Positions 1 to 6,556 of a DNA stretch of 14,302 nucleotides are shown one piece after another. Every line of letters begins with the position of its first letter. Positions within the stretch are counted from its first letter, which is position 1. Both the position numbers and the translations under genes were made by a program. Source of the stretch: Dichloromethanomonas sp964477085 (GTDB lineage Bacteria; Bacillota; Desulfitobacteriia; Desulfitobacteriales; Syntrophobotulaceae); the NCBI GenBank assembly GCA_964477085.1, contig CAYZDF010000066.1:1-14302 (forward strand), written 5' to 3'. Below the pieces are notes generated by a model, which made no database searches, was not told where the DNA came from, and saw only the letters and a list, made by a program, of their open reading frames with translations.

Positions 1-174
1 CAAGAGTTAAATTACATAAACTATATCCAAATATTTAAATGACGCAAAGTACTAGTTAATGCAATAAATCAAATTACAGTCGCAAATATGGCAACTATGC
101 GTAGATTTCAAGACGTTGACGAGGATACATTTTCAGAGGAACGGGTTATACGGTATTTAAAAATTCTTAATTAG
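1..174 (+). pseudogene. 3' remnant of an unrecognised gene with an in-frame TGA
   Basis: Frame 1 is open from the window edge for 13 codons, meets TGA at 40-42, then stays open for 43 more codons to TAG at 172-174. The second part reads like real protein, with a charged stretch (FQDVDEDTFSEERVIRYLKI) near its end, and the stop abuts a rho-independent terminator. It has no ribosome binding site; the only in-frame ATGs (88, 97) lack a Shine-Dalgarno sequence. It could be a decayed gene, a sequence error, or two unrelated pieces. I do not recognise the family. A selenocysteine reading is not favoured because no clear SECIS-like stem-loop follows the TGA. Confidence 0.35.
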
Positions 175-209
175 AAGCTCTAGATTTTAACGAAGCCTAG
201 AGTTTTTTT
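175..209 (+). terminator. Rho-independent terminator
   Basis: Nine-pair stem with one G-T wobble (175-183 with 197-205, arms AAGCTCTAG and CTAGAGTTT), a 13-nt loop and a run of seven T. It lies directly after the TAG at 172-174, which supports real transcription of the upstream remnant. Confidence 0.75.
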
Positions 210-612
210 ATTACAAATGTTAAAAAAGAGATTTATAAGTCCTTTTGGTCCATGACATGTTAAAGTGCATCCTGCTCTTTGTCGCCGCCTATGGGATGGG
301 CATAGGAATGGGAGAACTGCCTATGTCTAGCCAAGCCAGCAGCTCAAAATAGCCCATGTTTTCTACTTACTTTATCTCTTCTATTACCTATGTTCCTTTC
401 TACCTGGTTACAATATAGAGTATTCCGTTCATCAGGTTTTGCTGCCCTGTGAAATTCGTTAAACATACCCATACTCTTGAAAATAGCCAATTTCCCCCGG
501 AGTTCAGTGCTTATTATCAAAAAAAGGGACTTATTATATAAAAGACCTAACTGAAAAGAAGATGGAATTGTTGCTTGCCAATATATAAAACAAGTACCAA
601 ATTATAAGCGAA
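210..612. other. Intergenic stretch without a convincing gene
   Basis: No reading frame here has both a good start and a ribosome binding site. A 31-codon frame from ATG 257 and a 42-codon minus frame (472 to 344) exist but lack Shine-Dalgarno sequences. The motif CCTATG occurs at 288-293 and 320-325 with its complement CATAGG between them (301-306), so two mutually exclusive short hairpins can form. The stretch may hold decayed sequence. Confidence 0.5.
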
Positions 613-642
613 TGAATAAGATGGGAGTGGAAAAGAATACCA
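613..642 (+). promoter_or_regulatory. Possible sigma-G-like (forespore) promoter
   Basis: TGAATA at 613-618 matches the -35 box usually given for sigma-G. After a 17-nt spacer comes AATACCA at 636-642, which matches 5 of 7 positions of CATACTA. It lies 31 bp before the first small-protein start codon. The match is by eye and short; sigma-F or sigma-A use is not excluded. Confidence 0.3.
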
Positions 643-673
643 AATTTATCTTTATAGATGAGGAGGGAAAGGT

Positions 674-808
674 ATGTACGGAGCTTACAGTGCAGCAGCA
701 TATCCAGGTGCTATGGGAGGGTATGGATATGGAGCAGGCTTTGGTGCAGGAGCAGGAATCATTGCCATTGCAGTTTTGATTCTTATTGCCTTAGGTGTAA
801 TTTTTTAA
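674..808 (+). CDS. Small Gly/Tyr-rich protein with hydrophobic tail, 44 aa (cluster member 1)
   Basis: The start ATG at 674 follows AGGAGGG (661-667) at 6 nt. Residues 1-28 are rich in Gly, Ala and Tyr with no charged residue. Residues 29-44 form a single hydrophobic segment, IIAIAVLILIALGVIF, which ends the protein. The other three cluster members end almost identically. Size, composition and tandem arrangement recall the tiny YjcZ/SscA-type sporulation proteins of Bacillus, but the tail sequence differs and I do not assign it to that family. It is probably a membrane-inserted or self-assembling peptide. A function in the spore is inference, resting on the style of the protein and the possible sigma-G promoter. 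Confidence 0.8.
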   Translation: MYGAYSAAAYPGAMGGYGYGAGFGAGAGIIAIAVLILIALGVIF

Positions 809-864
809 TTGAGAGTGAATCTTCAAAAGTTATTACGAAGCAAGAATAAAGGAGGTGGAAGTAA

Positions 865-981
865 ATGGCTGTTGGAGCTGGCGCATTCGGAGGCGCGTTC
901 GGCGGTAGTGGATGTTTTTGCGGCATAGCTATCGTTGTCGTAATTATCCTTCTTTTGATTGCAATGGGAATTGTATTCTAA
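865..981 (+). CDS. Small Gly-rich CFC-motif protein with hydrophobic tail, 38 aa (cluster member 2)
   Basis: It has a near-ideal ribosome binding site, AAAGGAGGTG at 848-857, 7 nt before ATG 865. The head (residues 1-16) is Gly/Ala/Phe-rich, followed by CFCG (17-20) and a hydrophobic tail ending in LLLIAMGIVF. The gene starts 56 bp after member 1, probably in one transcript. Member 3 shares the MAV start, the CFCG motif and most tail codons, so the two are recent duplicates. The paired cysteines could form disulfides or bind metal; nothing in the sequence decides this. Function unknown. Confidence 0.85.
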   Translation: MAVGAGAFGGAFGGSGCFCGIAIVVVIILLLIAMGIVF

Positions 982-1016
982 AAAGTCAATCCAATATTTG
1001 TATGGAGGTGTTATAA

Positions 1017-1136
1017 ATGGCTGTTGAAGCAGGTGCAGGTGCGTATGGAGGAGGTCTTGGCGGTGGATGTTTCTGCGGAATAGGAATCGTCGTTGTCATT
1101 ATTCTTCTTTTGATTGCCCTGGGTATTGTTTTCTAG
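1017..1136 (+). CDS. Small Gly-rich CFC-motif protein with hydrophobic tail, 39 aa (cluster member 3)
   Basis: GGAGGTG at 1004-1010 lies 6 nt before ATG 1017. The head is Gly/Ala-rich with one Glu, then CFCG at residues 18-21 and a tail ending in LLLIALGIVF. It is a close paralogue of member 2, which ends 35 bp upstream. Differences between the two are mainly third-position changes in the tail, as expected for selection on the protein. No recognised family. The single tail is long enough to span a membrane. Confidence 0.85.
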   Translation: MAVEAGAGAYGGGLGGGCFCGIGIVVVIILLLIALGIVF

Positions 1137-1175
1137 TTTCACACTATTACTTTAATTTTGAAAGGGGGTAAAAAT

Positions 1176-1307
1176 ATGTTCGGATATGGCGGTGGCTGTT
1201 GTTGCAGGCCTATAGTCAGAACAGTACCTGTTCCGGTTCCAAATTATGGAGTAGGGATTATCGCAATTGCGATCTTAATATTAATTGCTCTCGGTGTTAT
1301 CTTCTAA
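1176..1307 (+). CDS. Small Cys/Pro-containing protein with hydrophobic tail, 43 aa (cluster member 4)
   Basis: The purine-rich ribosome binding site AAAGGGGGT (1161-1169) precedes ATG 1176 by 6 nt. The head differs from the other members: GGGCCC (residues 5-10), then Arg-Pro and a short Val-Pro repeat (VPVPVP, 17-22), then Asn-Tyr-Gly. The tail GIIAIAILILIALGVIF is nearly identical to that of member 1. The pattern is one conserved tail with exchangeable heads. It is the last gene before the terminator at 1364. Function unknown; a spore-coat or membrane-assembly role would be a guess. Confidence 0.85.
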   Translation: MFGYGGGCCCRPIVRTVPVPVPNYGVGIIAIAILILIALGVIF

Positions 1308-1363
1308 GACTTAATCATCTACGCTAAGAAGCGAAGGTAAAATTCTTAATAATGTAAAATAAT

Positions 1364-1394
1364 AAAAGGTCTCCTTGACTTAGGAGGCCTTTTT
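1364..1394 (+). terminator. Rho-independent terminator of the small-protein cluster
   Basis: An 11-pair stem with one G-T wobble (arms AAAAGGTCTCC at 1364-1374 and GGAGGCCTTTT at 1383-1393), an 8-nt loop and trailing T residues, 57 bp after the last small gene. Confidence 0.8.
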
Positions 1395-1745
1395 CCAGGG
1401 AATAGTTTCTTTCATGCCGATTCTCTTTATAGGATTTAGGTGAATTAACCAATCAATTCTTCCGAATGATAAACAAGCCTAGCTAGTTTATCGTTGAGTG
1501 CTTTAATACCCTCAACAATTCCCTCTAACTAAAAATAAGCCTATCGGACATCTTTTTCACGCACCCTTTAAAGGTATTATATTAAATTGCATAGTCAAAT
1601 GTAGCTTGGAATTGGTTAATGCCAAAGATTTATCGGGAGTTAGCAAAATACTATTATGTAATATTAATAAATTATTATTATACGCTTACGAAAGAATTAT
1701 TATTATGTTACAATAAGACAAAACAAAGCAAATAAAGGTGAAAAA
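1395..1745. other. Intergenic region between small-protein cluster and motA
   Basis: No gene is supported. Two abutting stem-loops occupy 1468-1516: GATAAAC/GTTTATC (1468-1474 with 1486-1492) and GTTGAG/CTCAAC (1493-1498 with 1511-1516). On the minus strand the same place is open for 27 codons (1528 to 1445) and reads like protein, but has no start codon, so a decayed gene piece is possible. The rest is AT-rich. Confidence 0.5.
1686..1714 (+). promoter_or_regulatory. Weak sigma-A promoter candidate for motAB
   Basis: TACAAT at 1709-1714 is a good -10 box; the -35 partner TTACGA at 1686-1691, 17 nt upstream, is poor. Start of transcription would be near 1721. I looked for a flagellar sigma-D promoter (TAAA, then GCCGATAA) and found no convincing one. 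Confidence 0.3.
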
Positions 1746-2549
1746 ATGGACGTATTCTTAATAATAGGTATTGTAGTCGGCGCTCTAGCTGTGGTAGTAG
1801 GAATGATTGTCAAAGGAGCGAATATTGCAGTTCTGCTCAATCCAGCTGCAGCTATCATTATTCTTGTTGGTACCACAGCGGCTGTCATGAATTCTTTTCC
1901 AAAAAATGAATTTCTAAATATTCCCAAAATCGTTGGTGCTCTATTTAGAGGTGACGTCAAACAGGATTCGGTCGAAATCATTGAACAGATTGTGGATATG
2001 GCACAGGCAGCTCGTAAAGAAGGGTTACTGTCACTTGAATCCACTGTCAGAGATATTGAAAATCCTTTTCTGAAAAAAGGAGCAACCATGGTCATTGATG
2101 GCATGGAACATGAAAACATAAGAGAAATACTTGAAACAGAGATAGAAAACATGGAAGAACGCCATCGTGCGGGTGCTTCGATCTTTTCTTCAGCTGGGAG
2201 TTATGCCCCAACCCTAGGTGTTTTGGGAGCAGTTGTAGGCTTGATTGGTGCACTAGGTAATTTAAACGATACTGAAAAACTTGGCCATATGATTGCAGCA
2301 GCCTTTGTTGCTACACTTTATGGAATATTTGTAGGATATGTCCTTTGTCATCCCATCTCGACAAGGCTTAAAAGAAAATCACAGGTTGAGGTTAATAATA
2401 TGAGAATTATTGTTGAAGGGATTCTAGCACTCCATGCAGGCGATAACCCGAGCAATGTCAAGCTGAAGCTGATTGGGATGCTTAATCCAAAAGACAGAAT
2501 TAAATTTGAAAACAATGACAAAGAAAAGTTAGAGAATGACTATGAGTAA
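1746..2549 (+). CDS. motA: Flagellar motor stator protein MotA
   Basis: MotA forms the ion-conducting stator ring with MotB in the cytoplasmic membrane and drives flagellar rotation. The 267-residue protein has four membrane segments (about 2-23, 28-49, 153-172 and 183-202) with a large cytoplasmic loop between the second and third. The loop carries Arg90 and Glu98 (ARKEGLLSLE), matching the charged residues that contact FliG in Escherichia coli. The conserved prolines are present at 155 and 203. The start ATG follows AAAGGTG at 6 nt. It overlaps motB by 14 nt, so the two are coupled. No other flagellar or chemotaxis gene lies in the window, so this is an orphan stator pair. Confidence 0.95.
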   Translation: MDVFLIIGIVVGALAVVVGMIVKGANIAVLLNPAAAIIILVGTTAAVMNSFPKNEFLNIPKIVGALFRGDVKQDSVEIIEQIVDMAQAARKEGLLSLESTVRDIENPFLKKGATMVIDGMEHENIREILETEIENMEERHRAGASIFSSAGSYAPTLGVLGAVVGLIGALGNLNDTEKLGHMIAAAFVATLYGIFVGYVLCHPISTRLKRKSQVEVNNMRIIVEGILALHAGDNPSNVKLKLIGMLNPKDRIKFENNDKEKLENDYE

Positions 2550-3279
2550 ATCCAAAAAAGCTCATCATGAAGAACATGCCGATGAATCCTGGTTGCTTCC
2601 TTATTCTGATTTATTAACTCTTTTACTTGCGCTTTTCATTGTTATGTTTGCAATCAGCCAGGTTGACAATGAAAAACTTCAAAGGATAAGTGAGCAGTTT
2701 AGTGTAATATTCGCTGGCGATCACAGCATTCTTGAACAGGATGGAAACGTTTCTGTAATCTCTAACCCGAGCAGTCCTGAAGCGGGTACCAGAAATAGCG
2801 TGGAAATAGAAACCGATAAAATGGCAGAACTAAAAAAAAGTCTGGAAGCTGAGATAAATAAATATGGATACTCTGAAAAAGTAAAGGTCTATTTGGACAG
2901 CGAAGGACTTGGGATTTCGATACAAGATGTTATGCTTTTTAATTCCGGTGAGGCAGAGGTATTACCTGCAGTTTCCACTTTGCTATTACAGATTTCTAAA
3001 GTCCTCAACACGATGGATAATAACATAAAGGTAGTCGGTCATACTGACAACGTCCCTATCCGCTCGGGGAAATTCAGAGATAACTGGGATTTGAGCGTTA
3101 TGCGTGCTATAAACGTCATGAACCATCTTGTCAAACAAGGTGGACTTAAACCCGAAAGGTTCTCAGTGCAGGGCTACGGTAAGTACGCTCCAAAACATGA
3201 TAATTCTACCGAAGACGGAAGGTCAAAAAATCGAAGAGTAGAGATTTACTTAATTCGACATTATCCTTTATATCAATAA
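2536..3279 (+). CDS. motB: Flagellar motor stator protein MotB
   Basis: MotB anchors the stator to peptidoglycan and supplies the ion-binding aspartate. A short basic/histidine-rich N-terminus is followed by one membrane helix (about 22-41) containing Asp25 in PYSDLLTLL, the proton-binding position. The OmpA-like peptidoglycan-binding domain spans about 130-240, with GHTDN (168-172) and NRRVEI (232-237). Length (247 aa) is typical. ATG 2542 is an equally possible start, preceded by AGAG at 6 nt; the upstream ATG at 2536 has only a weak GAAAAG. The helix sequence resembles proton-type MotB, but ion choice cannot be settled by eye. Confidence 0.95.
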   Translation: MTMSKSKKAHHEEHADESWLLPYSDLLTLLLALFIVMFAISQVDNEKLQRISEQFSVIFAGDHSILEQDGNVSVISNPSSPEAGTRNSVEIETDKMAELKKSLEAEINKYGYSEKVKVYLDSEGLGISIQDVMLFNSGEAEVLPAVSTLLLQISKVLNTMDNNIKVVGHTDNVPIRSGKFRDNWDLSVMRAINVMNHLVKQGGLKPERFSVQGYGKYAPKHDNSTEDGRSKNRRVEIYLIRHYPLYQ

Positions 3280-3365
3280 TAACCTCTTTATGTGTTGCCG
3301 ATAGTTAATAGCTATATTGGAATAATCTTGTTATGAGTGAACAGAATAATAAACAGAATATTAAC

Positions 3366-3429
3366 ACACTACGATCAAAGATCTTAGTGTTAAAGAAAGG
3401 AACGCACCAATATGGTGCTTAATTTTTTT
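3366..3429 (+). terminator. Tandem hairpins ending in a terminator after motB
   Basis: The first hairpin pairs ACACTA-C-GATC with GATC-T-TAGTGT (3366-3376 with 3380-3390, one mismatch, AAA loop). The second pairs GCACCA with TGGTGC (3404-3409 with 3413-3418) and is followed by TTAATTTTTTT, a typical rho-independent terminator. The first may aid termination or be a separate structure. Confidence 0.65.
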
Positions 3430-3445
3430 CCTTAAAGGTATGTGA

Positions 3446-3474
3446 TTGACATTAACCCCAATGTCTAATATAGT
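3446..3474 (+). promoter_or_regulatory. Sigma-A promoter of the speA-speE operon with overlapping inverted repeat
   Basis: A perfect -35 TTGACA (3446-3451), a 17-nt spacer and -10 TATAGT (3469-3474, 5 of 6). Transcription should start near 3481, about 54 nt before the speA start codon. The inverted repeat GACATT-AACCCC-AATGTC (3448-3465) covers the -35 box and most of the spacer, where a bound repressor would block RNA polymerase. That operator role is inference. Confidence 0.7.
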
Positions 3475-3534
3475 AGCTTTGATATATCTTCCCTGACGAA
3501 TAGACCTAAAAATGAAAGAAAGGTGGTGATTCTG

Positions 3535-4986
3535 GTGCAAGTATCCAAGCAACAAAAAGCACCGATCTATGAAGCCCTTCTTAAATACAAATCAATGAGG
3601 GTGGTACCGTTTGACGTGCCCGGACATAAGCAAGGCAGAGGGAATACCGAACTGAGAGAGTTCTTGGGTGATCAGTGCCTTTCCGTTGATGTCAATGCCA
3701 TGAAGCCTTTAGATAATCTGGGTCATCCGATCTCTGTTATTAAAGAAGCGGAAGAGTTGGCGGCTACTGCCTTTGGGGCTCATCACGCCTTTTTTATGGT
3801 TAACGGCACAACTTCAGCCGTTCAGGCTATGATTATGAGTGTGTGTAGACAAGGCGATAAAATCATTATGCCTCGCAATGTTCATAAAAGTGCGATCAAT
3901 GCTCTCGTCATTAGCGGGGCTGTACCTGTATATGTCAATCCTGGAGTCAATAGGCATCTAGGAATACCATTAGGAATGTCTATGGATGAAGTGAAAAAGG
4001 CAATCCTTAAGAATCCAGATGCGAAGGCTGTTTTTGTTAATAATCCTACATATTATGGCATTTGTTCTGATCTACGGTCGATCACATCGCTTGCTCATGA
4101 GCATAATATGGCTGTCCTTGTTGATGAGGCTCATGGAACCCATTTTTATTTTGGAGACAATATGCCTGTTAGTGCTATGGCAGCTGGAGCCGATTTAGCA
4201 GCAGTGAGTATGCATAAAACAGGAGGGTCCTTAAGCCAAAGTTCTTTCTTAATAATTAATGATCGTCTGAGTATAGGTCATGTCCGACAGATTATTAATC
4301 TCACTCAGACAACCAGTGGGTCTTATCTCCTGCTTTCTTCTTTGGATATATCCAGACGGAATCTGGCATTGGATGGTAAAAAAATATTTGCCAAAGTGGC
4401 TTCATTAGCAAACTATGCTCGGGATGAAATCAATAAAATCGGTGGCTACTATGCATTTTCCAAGGAACTTGTTAATGGAGACTCCGTATTTGATTTCGAC
4501 CAGACTAAGCTCTCGGTTCACACCAGAGAAATAGGACTGGCTGGTGTAGAAGTGTATGATATTTTACGTGACGACTATAATATTCAGATCGAATTTGGAG
4601 ACATAGGTAATATCTTAGCTATCATTTCTGTGGGAGATCGCTCACTGGCGTTAGAGCGTCTTGTTTCCTCGCTTTCAGAGATAAAGAGACTTTATGCCAA
4701 AGATAAAAAAGGAATGTTTGATCACGAATATATTAATCCAGAAGTGGTGATGGCACCTCAGAAAGCCTTCTACTCTGATACATATTCAGTGCCTATTAAA
4801 AAGAGTGCGGGCTTTACAAGCGGGGAATTCGTTATGGCGTATCCACCCGGAATTCCCATCTTAGCACCTGGGGAAAGGATTACCGCAGAGATTATTGATT
4901 ATATTATATATTCAAAGGAAAAAGGCAGCTTTCTGACGGGTACAGAGGATATGGACATTGAAAATATTAGAATCGTGGAGGAATAA
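3535..4986 (+). CDS. speA: PLP-dependent Orn/Lys/Arg decarboxylase, probably arginine decarboxylase SpeA
   Basis: It is likely to convert arginine to agmatine, the first step of polyamine synthesis, in the cytoplasm. The 483-residue protein matches the fold-type I, Bacillus SpeA-like family: a PLP domain with the DEAHG motif (Asp197, His200) and the Schiff-base lysine Lys228 in SMHKTGGS, then the smaller C-terminal decarboxylase domain with its PPGIP stretch. I chose GTG 3535 because the Shine-Dalgarno sequence AAAGGTGGTGAT (3519-3530) covers the earlier GTG codons at 3523 and 3526. speE follows after 4 bp. Substrate (Arg, Lys or Orn) cannot be proven from motifs; the spermidine synthase neighbour favours arginine or ornithine. 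Confidence 0.88.
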   Translation: MQVSKQQKAPIYEALLKYKSMRVVPFDVPGHKQGRGNTELREFLGDQCLSVDVNAMKPLDNLGHPISVIKEAEELAATAFGAHHAFFMVNGTTSAVQAMIMSVCRQGDKIIMPRNVHKSAINALVISGAVPVYVNPGVNRHLGIPLGMSMDEVKKAILKNPDAKAVFVNNPTYYGICSDLRSITSLAHEHNMAVLVDEAHGTHFYFGDNMPVSAMAAGADLAAVSMHKTGGSLSQSSFLIINDRLSIGHVRQIINLTQTTSGSYLLLSSLDISRRNLALDGKKIFAKVASLANYARDEINKIGGYYAFSKELVNGDSVFDFDQTKLSVHTREIGLAGVEVYDILRDDYNIQIEFGDIGNILAIISVGDRSLALERLVSSLSEIKRLYAKDKKGMFDHEYINPEVVMAPQKAFYSDTYSVPIKKSAGFTSGEFVMAYPPGIPILAPGERITAEIIDYIIYSKEKGSFLTGTEDMDIENIRIVEE

Positions 4987-4990
4987 AACC

Positions 4991-5845
4991 ATGGAACTAT
5001 GGTATACTGAACAACACACTGATAACGTACGTTTTTCCATTAGAGTCGATAAACACCTTTATACGGGTCAAAGTGAATTCCAACGAATAGATGTTTTTAG
5101 AGCAAAGGAATTCGGAACTTTCTTTACTCTTGATGGTCTAATGATGGTAACTGAGAAAGATGAATTTATTTATCATGACATGATCGTTCATATTCCGATG
5201 GCAACCAATCTCAAGATGAAGAATGTCTTGGTGATTGGGGCAGGAGATGGAGGAACAGTAAGAGAACTAACACGCTATCAGACGATTGAGAATATCGATA
5301 TGGTAGAAATTGATAAATCAGTGGTGGATGTATGTAAAGAATATTTACCCCAAACAGCCAGTAAGTTAGATGATCCCAGAGTTCAGCTATACTTCGAGGA
5401 TGGGCTTCGCTTTGTGCGTTCCAAGGAAAATTGCTATGATTTGATTATTGTTGATTCGACGGACCCTTTTGGACCAGGGGAAGGACTTTTCACCAAAGAA
5501 TTTTATGGTAATTGTTATAAAGCCCTAAAAGAAGATGGCATCTTAGTTAATCAACATGAAAGTCCATATTATGAAGGATATGCTAAAGCAATGCAAAGAG
5601 CGCATAAACGTATTCGTGAATTTTTTCCTGTCTGCAGGGTTTATCAGGCTCATATTCCAACCTATCCTTCCGGTCATTGGCTCTTTGGTTTTGCTTCTAA
5701 AAAATATGATCCTTTGAAGGATCTTAACGAAGAAGCTTGGAACAACCTGGGTCTTATGACTAAATATTACAACACAGAGATTCATAGAGGGTGTTTTGCA
5801 CTTCCTAACTACGTTAAACAACTCTTGGAAGAAGCAGAGGATTAA
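4991..5845 (+). CDS. speE: Polyamine aminopropyltransferase (spermidine synthase) SpeE
   Basis: It transfers the aminopropyl group of decarboxylated S-adenosylmethionine to a diamine, making spermidine. The 284-residue protein begins with the small beta domain. The Rossmann domain follows, with GAGDGG (83-88), the acidic Glu106 in VEID, and the catalytic motif DSTDPFGPGEGLF with Asp155 and Asp158. ATG 4991 is chosen because GGAGG at 4977-4981 sits 9 nt upstream; a TTG in frame at 4958 has no such site. It is co-transcribed with speA. No agmatinase (speB) follows, unlike Bacillus subtilis, so either agmatinase lies elsewhere or agmatine itself is the acceptor. Confidence 0.93.
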   Translation: MELWYTEQHTDNVRFSIRVDKHLYTGQSEFQRIDVFRAKEFGTFFTLDGLMMVTEKDEFIYHDMIVHIPMATNLKMKNVLVIGAGDGGTVRELTRYQTIENIDMVEIDKSVVDVCKEYLPQTASKLDDPRVQLYFEDGLRFVRSKENCYDLIIVDSTDPFGPGEGLFTKEFYGNCYKALKEDGILVNQHESPYYEGYAKAMQRAHKRIREFFPVCRVYQAHIPTYPSGHWLFGFASKKYDPLKDLNEEAWNNLGLMTKYYNTEIHRGCFALPNYVKQLLEEAED

Positions 5846-5864
5846 AGGGTCAATCTTAGATTAA

Positions 5865-5901
5865 ATAGCCCCAAAAACCGAGATACAAGGCTTGAGGCTA
5901 T
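5865..5901. terminator. Weak, possibly bidirectional terminator between speE and the COQ7-like gene
   Basis: ATAGCC-C-CAA (5865-5874) can pair with TTG-A-GGCTAT (5892-5901) with one mismatch and a 17-nt loop, between two converging genes. No strong T run follows on either strand, so termination efficiency is doubtful. Confidence 0.35.
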
Positions 5902-5918
5902 ATCTATAGAATTAGCGT

Positions 5919-6422
5919 CTATTTTTGTGGTAAATTAAGTTGTAATGATTCAATATGGTGATACTCGTCTTTGAGATTACGTTGGATAACAGCCATTGTT
6001 GCCGTATCCCAGGGGGCAGAGTTAATGATTTTTTGGTAGTCAATTACCGCTTTTTGCTCTGTCCAAATTCCAGCTCTAACAATTGCTGTTGGGCCTAATA
6101 GCCTAGTAGCAAAGCCTATTAACATTCCGGCTAACCAGAAAGCCCAACAAGTGGGGCTGGGTTTGCTACCAAATTCATAGAGTTTGATTTGAAAGTCTTG
6201 GACATGTGACATTTCGTTGGCCATAGCTTGTATTACTAATCTGTTAAGATCATCTTGTGCTGAGGTTATCTGGTACTTGTAAATATTAACAGCCATAATT
6301 TCAAACGAGTGTAGTTTTCTTAATCCTGATCTTATCTTCGACAGTTGAGAAGAATCGTAATTATTTGAACGAAAGCTGATTTCTTCAGGTGCGACTCTTT
6401 CTCTTATATAGTAATCTGACAT
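5919..6422 (-). CDS. COQ7-like ferritin-superfamily diiron protein
   Basis: The 167-residue protein carries a full set of COQ7-type diiron ligands in the expected order: Glu41, Glu70-x-x-His73 (EMSH), Glu122 and Glu153-x-x-His156 (EYHH). Between the two halves is a hydrophobic, glycine-rich stretch (about 92-118), as in COQ7, which sits on the membrane surface. COQ7 hydroxylates demethoxyubiquinone using oxygen. The host appears to be an anaerobe that would use menaquinone, so that reaction is unlikely and the role here is unknown; oxygen or peroxide removal, or another hydroxylation, are guesses. The start is the ATG at 6422, because AGGAGGTG lies 7 nt upstream (6430-6437). An upstream in-frame extension would run through the promoter. 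Confidence 0.8.
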   Translation of the reverse strand: MSDYYIRERVAPEEISFRSNNYDSSQLSKIRSGLRKLHSFEIMAVNIYKYQITSAQDDLNRLVIQAMANEMSHVQDFQIKLYEFGSKPSPTCWAFWLAGMLIGFATRLLGPTAIVRAGIWTEQKAVIDYQKIINSAPWDTATMAVIQRNLKDEYHHIESLQLNLPQK

Positions 6423-6462
6423 ATAAAGGCACCTCCTCTTATTTATAATTATTTTTAAATAA

Positions 6463-6491
6463 ATTATATGATAAAATAATAAACATATCAA
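6463..6491 (-). promoter_or_regulatory. Sigma-A promoter of the COQ7-like gene
   Basis: Read on the minus strand: -35 TTGATA (6486-6491), a 17-nt spacer and a perfect -10 TATAAT (6463-6468). Transcription would start near 6456, leaving a 34-nt leader that contains the AGGAGGTG site. Confidence 0.65.
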
Positions 6492-6556
6492 CAATATAAC
6501 TCAATAACCAGGGATTATATTCCTACGGTACTTTGTGCATTATGAAAGGAGATTAC

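Noticed and set aside
40..80. Selenocysteine reading of TGA 40-42
   Set aside because: The following 40 bases form no convincing stem-loop of SECIS type, and no selenoprotein family is recognised.
257..352. Plus-strand 31-codon hydrophobic frame from ATG 257
   Set aside because: No ribosome binding site and no link to the small-protein family; its tail lacks the conserved LIALGVIF motif.
344..472. Minus-strand 42-codon frame starting MGMFNEFHR, open well upstream of its ATG
   Set aside because: The residues look plausible but there is no Shine-Dalgarno sequence, no recognisable family and no supporting context; at best a remnant.
658..849. 63-codon plus frame overlapping the first small protein
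   Set aside because: It is in a different frame, is rich in Cys/Arg/Trp from Gly-codon shadows, and the alternative frame has a better ribosome binding site and paralogues.
1565..1600. Flagellar sigma-D promoter upstream of motA
   Set aside because: TAAAGGTA followed 12 nt later by GCATAGTC matches too few positions of the TAAA/GCCGATAA consensus.
1703..2152. 149-codon minus frame opposite motA
   Set aside because: Shadow of motA; motA has all family residues and the correct ribosome binding site.
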